From JAJUFS01 sp964599565 (GTDB lineage Bacteria > Pseudomonadota > Gammaproteobacteria > Natronospirales > JAJUFS01): 52,359 nucleotides of DNA. A program made the translations under genes and the position numbers. The stretch lies in contig CAZRFE010000009.1 of NCBI GenBank assembly GCA_964599565.1, positions 1 to 52,359 on the forward strand, written 5' to 3'. Shown one piece after another: positions 1 to 7,536 of this stretch. How positions within the stretch are numbered: the stretch's first letter is position 1; each line of letters opens with the position of its first letter. The notes under the pieces were generated by a model. That model saw only the letters and a program-made list of their open reading frames with translations. It was not told the DNA's origin and made no database searches.

Positions 1-2
1 GC

Positions 3-134
3 GCACTGGTAAAGGAAGGCTACGTACGGAAGGAAATTCTTCTTGAACGGCTCGCACTCGTGGAATGCGACGAACCGCTCCGGGAACTGATGATGGCGAG
101 AATCGAAAGCGACTTCCGGTACAAGGCAGATTGA
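3..134 (+). CDS. C-terminal fragment of an unknown protein (5' end outside window)
   Basis: The frame is open from the left edge and ends at TGA (132-134), giving the last 43 residues of a protein that begins outside the window. The visible tail is rich in Leu, Glu and Arg and looks helical. It shows no motif that I recognise. It converges with the 85-residue gene on the other strand, 31 bases away. Because only the tail is visible, I cannot exclude a chance open frame. Confidence 0.45.
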   Translation, partial: ALVKEGYVRKEILLERLALVECDEPLRELMMARIESDFRYKAD

Positions 135-165
135 ATGCTGGCGGAGCGCGCGTCCTCGGTGCGGT

Positions 166-423
166 TCATTCCTTGCGCGGTTTCGCCGCGCAATGGTCCA
201 CGTGCTCGCCCAGCCAGCGCGCGAGCATCGTCGAGGTCAGCTGCGCGCAGAAGGAAACCGCGTGCACCATTTCCCGTTGACGCATCCGCTCGCGAGCATC
301 GGAGGACGGCGCATCCTGGATAAGTGCGTGAAATGTCGCCGTCAAACCGCGCACCACGTATCCCAGCGACTCCGGCGCAATCGCCGCCTCCTGGTCTTCC
401 AACAGCTTTCGCATGTCTTCCAT
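166..423 (-). CDS. hypothetical protein, 85 aa
   Basis: Small acidic-to-neutral, mostly helical protein of unknown family. A GAGGTGAG ribosome-binding site lies just before the ATG at 423, which supports the start. It has no signal peptide or membrane segment, and two Cys residues near the C-terminus do not form a CxxC pair. It follows the excisionase-like gene on the same strand, with a REP palindrome in between. It could belong to the same mobile remnant, but nothing in the sequence proves it. Confidence 0.6.
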   Translation of the reverse strand: MEDMRKLLEDQEAAIAPESLGYVVRGLTATFHALIQDAPSSDARERMRQREMVHAVSFCAQLTSTMLARWLGEHVDHCAAKPRKE

Positions 424-442
424 GACTCACCTCGTACTTCCT

Positions 443-464
443 GTAGGAGCGGCTTCAGCCGCGA
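443..464 (+). repeat. REP singlet (22 bp)
   Basis: A 22-bp copy starting GTAGGAGCGGC and ending CAGCCGCGA. It is identical to each arm of the REP doublet at 11030-11079. The inner part is itself palindromic (GCGGCTtcAGCCGC), as in REP elements spread by RAYT transposases. It lies between the 85-aa gene and the excisionase-like gene. No RAYT gene is in the window. Confidence 0.8.
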
Positions 465-515
465 ACACTCGCGCATCGGTTCGCAATACTCAGCGCCAAC
501 ACGCTGCATGCAACA

Positions 516-743
516 TCAATGCGAGGACACATTTCCCTCATCCACCGCGGAGCAATCCTCCGCAAGCCTTGCGACATTCACGAGACGGTAACGGCCGATC
601 TTGATGGAAGGGAGATGTCCCTTTTCGATCATTCCCTGGATCACACCTTCCGCCAGACCGGAGAACTCGGCGAACTTTTCCTTGGTCATTACGGGGAAAA
701 ACAGGGACAGGCGAAAAGCTTGCAGGTCGATTGGATGGTCCAT
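516..743 (-). CDS. Cox/excisionase-like small DNA-binding protein
   Basis: A 75-residue protein. Residues about 18-62 form a MerR/HTH_17-like helix-turn-helix (MTKEKFAEFSGL, then an EGVIQGMIEKG recognition helix, then a LPSIKIGRYRLVNV wing), the layout of P2 Cox and of excisionases of Pf-type filamentous phages. In those phages it represses the lysogeny promoter and helps excision. I chose the ATG at 743, which has GGAG/GAGG upstream; an upstream in-frame ATG at 830 would run through the operator palindrome and into the divergent repressor gene. It is transcribed divergently from the Xre-type repressor with a perfect palindrome between them. The region is richer in AT than the rest of the window, which fits transfer. 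The exact phage family is inferred. Confidence 0.7.
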   Translation of the reverse strand: MDHPIDLQAFRLSLFFPVMTKEKFAEFSGLAEGVIQGMIEKGHLPSIKIGRYRLVNVARLAEDCSAVDEGNVSSH

Positions 744-775
744 ATCCTCATTGCTCCACTTTGTTCCACAGTAAC

Positions 776-801
776 TGTTGGTAGCTATTAAGCTACCAAC
801 A
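776..801. promoter_or_regulatory. Operator palindrome between excisionase and repressor genes
   Basis: TGTTGGTAGCT (776-786), spacer ATTA, then AGCTACCAACA (791-801): an 11-bp perfect inverted repeat in the middle of the divergent intergenic region. An extra half-site-like ACCAACA occurs at 814-820, just before the repressor ATG. The position and symmetry fit a binding site for the neighbouring HTH repressor and/or the Cox-like protein. Binding is inferred. Confidence 0.7.
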
Positions 802-820
802 AAGTTTAGGCAAACCAACA

Positions 821-1030
821 ATGAAGTCAACCACGTTTGCAGAACGCGTTCAGAAGATTCGTGAGAAAGAGGATGTCAGTCAATCCGAGTTCTGCAAGGT
901 TACCGGAATTACCTTGAGTACCCTTAAGGGAATTGAACATCGCGGACGCGACCCTCGCGGTTCCACGCTCGAAAAAATTGCAATCCGCTATCCCGGCTAT
1001 TGCAAGTTCCTTTTGATAGGCAAGTGGTAA
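821..1030 (+). CDS. Xre/C-type phage repressor, short
   Basis: A 69-residue protein with a Cro/CI-type helix-turn-helix covering residues about 5-55 (RVQKIREKEDVSQSEFC, then GITLSTLKGIE). The order of conserved features resembles the C repressor of Pf filamentous prophages and P2-like phages: F-x-x-R, LSQ-type helix, TLKxIE, and a final KFLLIG segment. It stops right after LLIGKW, so it is shorter at the C-terminus than such repressors, which usually continue for 10-30 residues. The ATG at 821 lacks a strong Shine-Dalgarno sequence. It is divergent from the excisionase gene and probably controls both promoters through the palindrome at 776-801. Confidence 0.75.
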   Translation: MKSTTFAERVQKIREKEDVSQSEFCKVTGITLSTLKGIEHRGRDPRGSTLEKIAIRYPGYCKFLLIGKW

Positions 1031-1075
1031 CGACTACTTCACCAGGCAAAAGACCAGATTCGCCAATGCCTCGTT

Positions 1076-1552
1076 TCAATCGTACCAGTCATAGCAACTG
1101 TGCGAAGTTGCATTCTCTTTCAACCGCGGCAGCGCATTCACGAAAAATTCTTCTTCCAGATCGTCGAGTGTGACCGGCGCGAGATCGAACACCACAAAGC
1201 GCATGCCTGCTGCACGCTCGCGTAGCAATCGAACGCGCTCAATCTCCTCGGCATCTTCGCGAATGAAAGAATGCAGCTTCGGCCGGGTAACCGTTGCAAG
1301 GACCTCAAGTTCCGGCCTGCAGATGCGGTCATAAAAGAATCCGTGGCGCTGAAAGTCGAACACGCGGCCTCCATAGCTGTCGAGCTTCCACCACTCGCCG
1401 TCGTCTGCGAGTTCCACGTTGATATCTGCAAACGCTTCGGTGCTGACGATGATCGGCAGGTCAATGCTCGATGTAGCCGTCGGTTTCCCCGCCGACGCAC
1501 AGCCCGCCAGAACGGCAACGAGAAGTATTGAAAAGAGTTGGCGAGCGCGCAT
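1076..1552 (-). CDS. putative lipoprotein, 158 aa
   Basis: The N-terminus is a lipoprotein signal peptide: MRAR, a hydrophobic stretch, then the lipobox LAGC with Cys at residue 18. The mature part (about 140 aa) is mixed alpha/beta with no motif I know; it has Trp/Tyr-rich ends and two further Cys. The gene starts 3 bases after the stop of the ParA-like gene upstream, so the two are probably co-transcribed. Outer-membrane or periplasmic location is expected from the lipobox; function is unknown. Confidence 0.75.
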   Translation of the reverse strand: MRARQLFSILLVAVLAGCASAGKPTATSSIDLPIIVSTEAFADINVELADDGEWWKLDSYGGRVFDFQRHGFFYDRICRPELEVLATVTRPKLHSFIREDAEEIERVRLLRERAAGMRFVVFDLAPVTLDDLEEEFFVNALPRLKENATSHSCYDWYD

Positions 1553-1555
1553 GTG

Positions 1556-2200
1556 TTACGCCTGCGAGCGCTTCGACTCCAGCCACTTCACCACCGGCTC
1601 CCACTGCTCCCAGTCCGGTGCTGCAAGATACGGCGGCAGTTCGTGGATGCCGAGCCCGCGCGTGTAGGCGCGGATGTAGTTCTGTGCATCGCGCAGGTGG
1701 CCGAGGTAGGGAACCTTGAGCTTCTGCAGGTACTCATCGAGATCGTCGAAGATGGAGTAGTTCTCGCGCACGCGGTTGGCGACGACGCCGATCTTCACTT
1801 CCTTTCTTTCCACCTTGCCGACCTTGAGCAGTTCCTCGACGAAGCGGGTGCAGGCGTTCATGTCCACGGTGCTCGGCAGCACGGGCACGATGATGGTCTC
1901 GGCGTGCTTCACGAGCGCGGTGAGATCCGGCCCGTGCGTGGAGGCGCGCGCATCCATGACAAGAAAATCCGTGTTGGAGGGCAGGCTGCGCAGGCCGTCC
2001 TTGTAGGCGTTGATGCCGTGGATGGCCGGGCGCTCGGGCGGCCGGAGTTCCAGCCAGTCCATGGAGGATTGCTGCGGGTCGAAGTCCGCCAGGGTGACGT
2101 TGACGTTTTCCCACTGGGAGGCGAAGTAGGCGGCAATGTTCGTGGCGAGCGTGGACTTGCCGCAGCCACCCTTGGCGTTCAGGACCATGTACCGGCGCAT
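1556..2200 (-). CDS. ParA/MinD-family ATPase (orphan)
   Basis: A 214-residue P-loop ATPase. The deviant Walker A motif KGGCGKST is at residues about 10-17, a switch-I-like DFDPQQSS follows at about 43-50, and a FLVMDARAS segment stands where Walker A' / switch II (usually DTPAG) is expected. This size and pattern match the short ParA-like proteins that position or segregate cargo on the nucleoid or membrane. I chose the ATG at 2200 because AGGAG lies 7 bases upstream; a longer in-frame start near 2521 would run into the divergent lipoprotein gene. No ParB or parS was seen nearby. A lipoprotein gene follows after 3 bases, so its partner may be that protein. Confidence 0.8.
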   Translation of the reverse strand: MRRYMVLNAKGGCGKSTLATNIAAYFASQWENVNVTLADFDPQQSSMDWLELRPPERPAIHGINAYKDGLRSLPSNTDFLVMDARASTHGPDLTALVKHAETIIVPVLPSTVDMNACTRFVEELLKVGKVERKEVKIGVVANRVRENYSIFDDLDEYLQKLKVPYLGHLRDAQNYIRAYTRGLGIHELPPYLAAPDWEQWEPVVKWLESKRSQA

Positions 2201-2418
2201 CAGGAGACTCCTCGTTATTCGAATTTCTTTGTTTTCCCGGAACTTATGTCTGGAAGAGTATAGCGGCTGGCCCGGGATTTGCAGGCGGCCGCCGGCCGGG
2301 GAAGGAAGACGCGAGAAGGGCCGCGCGGACGGTAGTGGCTGATTTCCGCAGGATCGGTGAGAATCGCCGCACAAAGTAAAAAAAGCCGCCGCGTTGCGAG
2401 TGGTACAGGGGAGCAGCC

Positions 2419-4265
2419 ATGCGTGCGAGGGTCCTGGGAAGTCAGCTTGGGTTGGCGCTGTTCGCGATCGCGCTTGCCGGTTGCGCGAGTGCGCCGGGGC
2501 CGGAGAGCGCGGGCACGACATCGCGCACCATCTCGCAGCAGGAAGTCGACGCGCTGCTCGCCGGCCAGGGCATGGGCATGGCGGCGCCCGCGGAGATCAA
2601 CGGCTATCCCGGCCCCGCACACGTACTCGAACTGAAGGAAGAACTCGCGCTCACGCCCGACCAGCGCTTCGCCACCGCGCGGCTCGTTGGCCTCCTGCAA
2701 GGCCAGGCGCGCGCGCTCGGCCAGCGCATCGTGAACGCGGAACGCCAGCTTGATGCGGACATGGCGAGCGGCACGGTGACGAGCTCGCAGGTGCGCGGCC
2801 GCATCGACACCATTGCCGCGCTGCGCGCGCAGCTTCGCTTCGTGCATATCGATGCGCACCTCGAACAGAAGAAGATCCTCACCGCCGAGCAGGTGCAGCG
2901 TTACTACGAGCTTCGCGGCCGCAAGGTCATCGTGCCCGCACCCGCACCGCTCGCGCAGCCGACCGAACCGCTGACACTGCCGGGCGCAGCGCCGGCTGCA
3001 ACGCCTGCGGTTGTCGAGCCTGCCGAACCTGCCATCGTGCCCGCACCCGTACTCACGCCGGTGCCTGTGCCAGTGCCCGCACCGGACGTGACGCCGCAAG
3101 CCGCACCCGCGCTGCCGCCAGCGACCGTTGAACCCGCACCGCAGCCACCGCTGCCGGAAGAAACAGCAACACCGGAACCTGCACCGGCGATGCAGGAAGA
3201 AATGCTTCCCGCGGAACCTGCGCCGCAGGTTGAAGAACCGAAGCAGCTCACGCCTGGCATGCAGGACGCGCTGGAAGACGCGGAACCCGCGAACGCACCG
3301 CCCGCGTATCCGCTCACGCCGATGGANNNNNNNNNNNNNNNNNNNNNNNNNNNNNNNNNNNNNNNNNNNNNNNNNNNNNNNNNNNNNNNNNNNNNNNNNN
3401 NNNNNNNNNNNNNNNNNNNNNNNNNNCCGCGCCGCTTGAACCGGTGCAGGAACCCGCGCCGGAAGAAATGCCCGCGCCCGCTGAACCCGTGCGTGAAGCC
3501 GTACCGCCAGAAACAAAACTCACGCCCGGCATGCAGGATGCGATGGAAGACGCGGAACCCGCGAACGCACCGCCCGCGTATCCGCTCACGCCGATGGAAG
3601 AACCTTCCGCACCGCGTCCGCCGGCGCTGATCCCGGAAACCTCCGCGCCGCTTGAACCGGTGCAGGAACCCGCGCCGGAAGAAATGCCCGCGCCCGCCGA
3701 ACCCGTGCGTGAAGCCGTACCGGCGGAAACAAAACTCACGCCTGGCATGCAGGATGCGATGGAAGACGCAGAACCTGTAAAGCCGGTTGAAGAAGCAGCG
3801 CCAGTGATGCCGGAACCCGCGATGCCGGTGGAAGAAGAAACCGCACCGCCGATGCCTTCGCAGGAACCCGCACCGGTTGTTGCACCGGAACCGGTGCAGG
3901 AAGAAATTCCGCAGGAAACACAACCGCTGTCGCCCGGCATGCAGGATGCCATGGAAGAGGCAGAACCTGCGCAACCAGAAGCAGCGCCGGTGATGCCGGT
4001 GGAAGAGGAAACCGCACCGCCGATGCCTTCACAGGAAACCGCACCGGTTGTTGCACCGGAACCGGTGCAGGAAGAAATTCCGCAGGAAACACAACCGCTG
4101 TCGCCCGGCATGCAGGATGCCATGGAGTTCGCGGAGCCCGTGCCCGCAGAAGCGCCGCCGCCGGTTGAGGAAGAACCGATTCACATCGCGCCGCTGGACG
4201 ATGAGATCGAGGAACTCGAACCGATGAATCCGCAGGAACCGGTGACGATCGATCTCGACAACTGA
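2419..4265 (+). CDS. Repetitive Pro/Glu-rich lipoprotein with LTxxQ (Spy/CpxP-like) domain, interrupted by assembly gap
   Basis: Start ATG 2419 has AGGGGAG upstream. The signal peptide ends in LAGC (Cys22), so this is a lipoprotein. Residues about 70-180 form a helical domain with two LTxxQ motifs (LTPDQ, LTAEQ), as in Spy/CpxP-type periplasmic chaperones and metal-resistance proteins. The rest is a Pro/Glu/Ala-rich extended region. It contains repeats of a 72-aa unit centred on LTPGMQDAMEDAEP and then two 57-aa units ending in LSPGMQDAME. The frame appears to change across the run of Ns at 3327-3426. A true missing length of 44 bases (or 44 plus multiples of 216) restores one frame, so I treat this as a single gene. 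It ends in an acidic tail and is followed by a terminator. Function is unknown; a periplasm-spanning spacer or stress protein is inferred. Confidence 0.8.
3250..3770 (+). repeat. 216-bp tandem repeat in lipoprotein gene
   Basis: The LTPGMQDAM coding segment recurs at 3250, 3522 and 3738. The spacing of the last two is 216 bp (72 codons). The first interval is 272 bp including 100 Ns; replacing these by the 44 bases seen at the same place in the next unit gives 216 exactly. The units are nearly identical in DNA, so copy number may be under-assembled. Confidence 0.85.
3327..3426. other. Assembly gap (100 N)
   Basis: Exactly 100 unknown bases, the usual placeholder for a gap of unknown length. 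It sits inside the 216-bp tandem repeat, where short-read assemblies commonly break. Confidence 0.98.
3822..4134 (+). repeat. 171-bp repeat pair in lipoprotein gene
   Basis: Two copies of a 57-codon unit begin at 3822 and 3993. Each encodes MPVEEETAPPMPSQE, then APVVAPEPVQEEIPQE, then LSPGMQDAME. The second copy diverges after GMQDAME. It is a different repeat class from the 216-bp unit but shares the GMQDAM core. Confidence 0.85.
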
Positions 4266-4283
4266 TCCATCATCCGCGCAACA

Positions 4284-4310
4284 AAAAAGGCCTCCCTCGG
4301 AGGCCTTTTT
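4284..4310. terminator. Bidirectional rho-independent terminator
   Basis: Stem GGCCTCC (4289-4295), loop CTC, stem GGAGGCC (4299-4305), flanked by A5 and T5. It lies directly between the convergent repetitive lipoprotein gene and the membrane-protein gene and can serve both. Confidence 0.9.
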
Positions 4311-4744
4311 CATTCTTCGTGCGAATCCGCGCGATAACTCTCGGGAACGTTGTACAGGCGGCGCACGGATGGCTTGCGCAGGTAACCGAACACGAGCACG
4401 GCGATCGCGAGAATCACGATGTCGAGCGCCGCTTCAGGAAGATGACGATCGCCGTCGGCAATCTCGCCGGGCGCGCACGCCGTTGCGATGATCTTCAGAA
4501 GAACCGTCACGAAGGCAAGAAACGTTGCGAAATGCCACGCGGGTTTCAGCCCGCGCAGCAGGCCGAGCGCAACGTACGCATTCAACCCGCCGATCGCGAA
4601 CAGCAGCGTCAGCGCGAATGCGCCGCTCTCCAGTACGCCAGCGACAAACGCAATCACCGCCTGCAACGCAAACCACGCCGCGCACCAGCAGATGCCATGG
4701 CGATCGAGAATGCGCGGTGAAACCCAGGAACGCAGTACGGGCAT
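4310..4744 (-). CDS. four-helix membrane protein
   Basis: A 144-residue protein with about four hydrophobic segments (near residues 17-37, 42-60, 67-90 and 106-126) and a charged C-terminal tail. No family is recognised with certainty. The ATG at 4744 lies 2 bases after the stop of ubiD (4747), so it is translated from the same message. A longer start inside ubiD is possible but less likely. An integral inner-membrane protein is predicted; the role is unknown. Confidence 0.7.
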   Translation of the reverse strand: MPVLRSWVSPRILDRHGICWCAAWFALQAVIAFVAGVLESGAFALTLLFAIGGLNAYVALGLLRGLKPAWHFATFLAFVTVLLKIIATACAPGEIADGDRHLPEAALDIVILAIAVLVFGYLRKPSVRRLYNVPESYRADSHEE

Positions 4745-4746
4745 CG

Positions 4747-6210
4747 TTACAATCCGAGCTCGTCCCACATCGCATCCACGCGCTGCTTCACGTCCTCGGA
4801 CATCTCGATCGGCGTGCCCCATTCGCGGTTTGTTTCGCCCGGCCACTTGTTCGTAGCGTCTATGCCGATCTTCGAGCCGAGCCCTGAGACGGGCGAGGCG
4901 AAATCGAGATAGTCGATGGGCGTGTTCTCGATGATGGTGCAGTCGCGCGCGGGATCGACGCGCGTCGTCATCGCCCAGATGACTTCCTTCCAGTCGCGGA
5001 TGTTCACGTCGTCATCCGTGACGATCACGAACTTGGTGTACATGAACTGCCGGAGAAAAGACCAGGTGCCGAGCATCACGCGCTTTGCATGCCCGGGATA
5101 ACTCTTCTTCATTGAAACGACGGCAAGGCGATACGAGCAGCCTTCCGGCGGCAGGTAGAAATCCGTGATCTCGGGAAACTGCTTTCGCAGTATCGGCACG
5201 AACACCTCGTTGAGCGCGACACCGAGTATCGCGGGCTCGTCCGGCGGCTTGCCGGTGTACGTCGAGTGATAGATCGGCGCATCGCGAAACGTGATGCGCT
5301 CGATGGTGAACACGGGAAACGTGTCGACTTCATTGTAATAGCCGGTGTGATCGCCGAACGGACCTTCCGCCGCAACCTCATCCGGATGGATGAAACCTTC
5401 CAGCACGATCTCCGCGCTCGCCGGTACATGAAGATCGCTGCCGATGCATTTCACGAGTGCGGTCTTCGAGCCGCGCAGGAGACCCGCGAACGCATATTCG
5501 CTCAACGCATCCGGCACCGGCGTCACCGCACCGAGTATGGTCGCGGGATCGGCGCCGAGCGCGACGGCAACGGGGAATGGCTGGCCGGGATTCGCCTTCT
5601 TCCATTCCTGGAAATCCAGCGCGCCACCGCGGTGCGACAGCCAGCGCATGATGACCTTGTTCTTCGCGATCACCTGCTGGCGATAGATGCCGAGGTTCTG
5701 CCGTTCCTTGTGCGGACCTTTCGTGACGACGAGACCCCAGGTGATGAGCGGACCGGCATCGCCCGGCCAGCAGGTCTGGATCGGCCATTCGGCGAGATCG
5801 ACCGCATCGCCTTCAATGACATGCTTCTGGCACGGCGCCTTCTTCACGATATCCGGCGCCATGTCGAGCACCTTGCGGTACTTCGGCAGCAGGTTGAGCG
5901 CATCGCGAAAGCCTTTCGGCGGTTCGGGCTCTTTCAGGAACGCAAGCAGCTGGCCGACGTCGCGCAACGCATCGACAGACTCCGCGCCCATGCCGAGCGC
6001 GACGCGCTCCGGCGTGCCGAAGAGATTGCCGAGCACGGGAACCTTCGAGCCTTTGACATTTTCAAACAGGATGGCGGGTCCGCCGGCCTTGAGCACGCGG
6101 TCGCAGATTTCCGTCATCTCGAACTTCGGATCGATTTCACGCGTGACGCGCTTCAGCAGTCCGCGGCTTTCGAGCTGTTCGAGGAAGTCGCGTAGATCCC
6201 GGTACTTCAT
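4747..6210 (-). CDS. ubiD: 4-hydroxy-3-polyprenylbenzoate decarboxylase UbiD
   Basis: A 487-residue member of the prenylated-FMN-dependent UbiD decarboxylases, close to the length of E. coli UbiD. The start MKYRDLRDFLEQLE and internal segments such as QNLGIYRQQVI, GPFGDHTGYYNE and the C-terminal GIDATNKWPGE are typical. It decarboxylates 3-polyprenyl-4-hydroxybenzoate in ubiquinone synthesis; its flavin is made by UbiX, not in the window. The start at 6210 agrees with family alignments, though the ribosome-binding site is weak. A small membrane-protein gene follows after 2 bases. Confidence 0.95.
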   Translation of the reverse strand: MKYRDLRDFLEQLESRGLLKRVTREIDPKFEMTEICDRVLKAGGPAILFENVKGSKVPVLGNLFGTPERVALGMGAESVDALRDVGQLLAFLKEPEPPKGFRDALNLLPKYRKVLDMAPDIVKKAPCQKHVIEGDAVDLAEWPIQTCWPGDAGPLITWGLVVTKGPHKERQNLGIYRQQVIAKNKVIMRWLSHRGGALDFQEWKKANPGQPFPVAVALGADPATILGAVTPVPDALSEYAFAGLLRGSKTALVKCIGSDLHVPASAEIVLEGFIHPDEVAAEGPFGDHTGYYNEVDTFPVFTIERITFRDAPIYHSTYTGKPPDEPAILGVALNEVFVPILRKQFPEITDFYLPPEGCSYRLAVVSMKKSYPGHAKRVMLGTWSFLRQFMYTKFVIVTDDDVNIRDWKEVIWAMTTRVDPARDCTIIENTPIDYLDFASPVSGLGSKIGIDATNKWPGETNREWGTPIEMSEDVKQRVDAMWDELGL

Positions 6211-6383
6211 GGTTCTTTCAATACCTTCTGCACATGAAATCCGGGGCGAGCATAGCATCCCTGCTGACGCCGCGCGGCAGGCAGGGGGTAAACTCTGCGC
6301 GGATCAAGGCCGGGGCTACTGCCGGACCGCGGCTCGAAAGGATGTGATCGGACACATGGTCCTGAATCGACAAGGAGATACGC

Positions 6384-7469
6384 ATGAAACGCATTGCCAT
6401 GCTTTTGTTTTCCACGACGTTGTTTCTTTCCACCGCAGCCCGCGCCGGCGAACCGGGGAATTTTGCGCTGAGCTTCGACTACTCGGCTGCAGAAGAAATC
6501 GTTCGCGCGTTGAACGGCGGTTCACGCGCGACGGCGCAGATCGACGAAATCCTGGCGCTGCCCGGCGTTCGCGAGATGATCATCCACGCCGCGATTTTCG
6601 ACAAACGCGCGACACCGGAACGCTTCCGCGAGGATTTCGCGAAAGTGCTGAACGATGAAACGCTGGAAGAAGATCCGTTCAGGCTGAACGCTCTTGTCGC
6701 GCAGCGCGACGCACTGAGCGGCATGGTGGCACGCCTGCGTGATAATGAAGCGACACTGCTGGCGAACGTGCGCGCACACATCGCGCCTTTTGTTCCGCCT
6801 GGTGCAAGCGCGCGCGTGATGGCGCGCATGACGATCGGCGGCAACTCGACCGGCTGGATCAACCCCGACGACACGAACGTCTTTTACATGAATCTTGCGA
6901 AGTTCGACGGCGATCTCGATGGCGCACTGCTGGTCGCGGCACACGAGCTCTACCATGTCGTGCAAACCGGATTCATGAACATGGAGAGCACGGCGAAGGA
7001 CGAGCAGATACGGCGTGCCGAGGACCTGCTTGCCGCGACGCGCATGGAAGGGTCGGCATACCACGTGGCGGATTTCTCGCGCTCGAAGGCGCAAGGCAGT
7101 TTCGTGCGGATGTACAAGAAGGAATACGAGACCAACGAAGCTCGTGCCGAACTGAACTTCTTGTTGTTCGACACGCTGCTGTTTCGCCTGTACAACGACG
7201 GCGACGCGCCTGCCGATGCGCTGTACAACCTTGCGTTTTCCGGTACGTACGATCAGCCGATGTACTACGTCGGTGCGCAGATGAGCCGTGCCCTGGATGA
7301 AACATTCGGCCGCGAACGCTTTCTCGCCCTGCTGCATGGCGATACCACGGATTTCTTTCTTGCCTACGCGGAGCTTGCCGCGAAACGCAGCGACCTTCCC
7401 CGCTTTGCGCCTGCCAGCATCGAACTGATCGCGAAGATCCGGGAAGCAGGGCGCGCGCCGGTCGACTGA
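6384..7469 (+). CDS. secreted putative Zn-dependent protease (DUF5700-like, HELYH)
   Basis: A 361-residue protein with a clear Sec signal peptide (Met-Lys-Arg, hydrophobic core, cleavage near ARA/GEP at residue 21-22). A zinc-protease-type motif HELYH is at residues 187-191 in an AAHELYHVVQTGF context, and several Glu-rich segments downstream (KKEYETNEARAE) could supply the third ligand. Layout and length resemble proteins annotated as DUF5700 putative Zn-dependent proteases. AGGAG lies 7 bases before the ATG. It is a single gene between ubiD (divergent) and the CoA-binding gene. Periplasmic or secreted; the substrate is unknown. Confidence 0.75.
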   Translation: MKRIAMLLFSTTLFLSTAARAGEPGNFALSFDYSAAEEIVRALNGGSRATAQIDEILALPGVREMIIHAAIFDKRATPERFREDFAKVLNDETLEEDPFRLNALVAQRDALSGMVARLRDNEATLLANVRAHIAPFVPPGASARVMARMTIGGNSTGWINPDDTNVFYMNLAKFDGDLDGALLVAAHELYHVVQTGFMNMESTAKDEQIRRAEDLLAATRMEGSAYHVADFSRSKAQGSFVRMYKKEYETNEARAELNFLLFDTLLFRLYNDGDAPADALYNLAFSGTYDQPMYYVGAQMSRALDETFGRERFLALLHGDTTDFFLAYAELAAKRSDLPRFAPASIELIAKIREAGRAPVD

Positions 7470-7536
7470 CGGCGCATGGTGCCGCACGGCAGTGCCAACA
7501 CTATAATGACGGTGTCAACGAACCACGGAGAGCGAA

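Noticed and set aside
166..2200. A complete prophage at the left end
   Set aside because: Only the excisionase/repressor pair looks phage-like; no coat, replication, portal or integrase genes are visible within the window.
2419..3630. Frameshifted end of the repetitive lipoprotein after the N gap (RRLNRCRNP...)
   Set aside because: The change of frame comes from the arbitrary 100-N length; the 44-base fill restores the Pro/Glu frame.
2215..4123. Long minus-strand frames through the repeat lipoprotein
   Set aside because: They consist of Phe/Arg/Cys or Gly/Ser repeats produced by reading the Pro/Glu repeat backwards, and they run through the N gap.
3250..4134. CRISPR array
   Set aside because: The repeats are 216 and 171 bp, in frame and coding; there are no short repeats with unique spacers.
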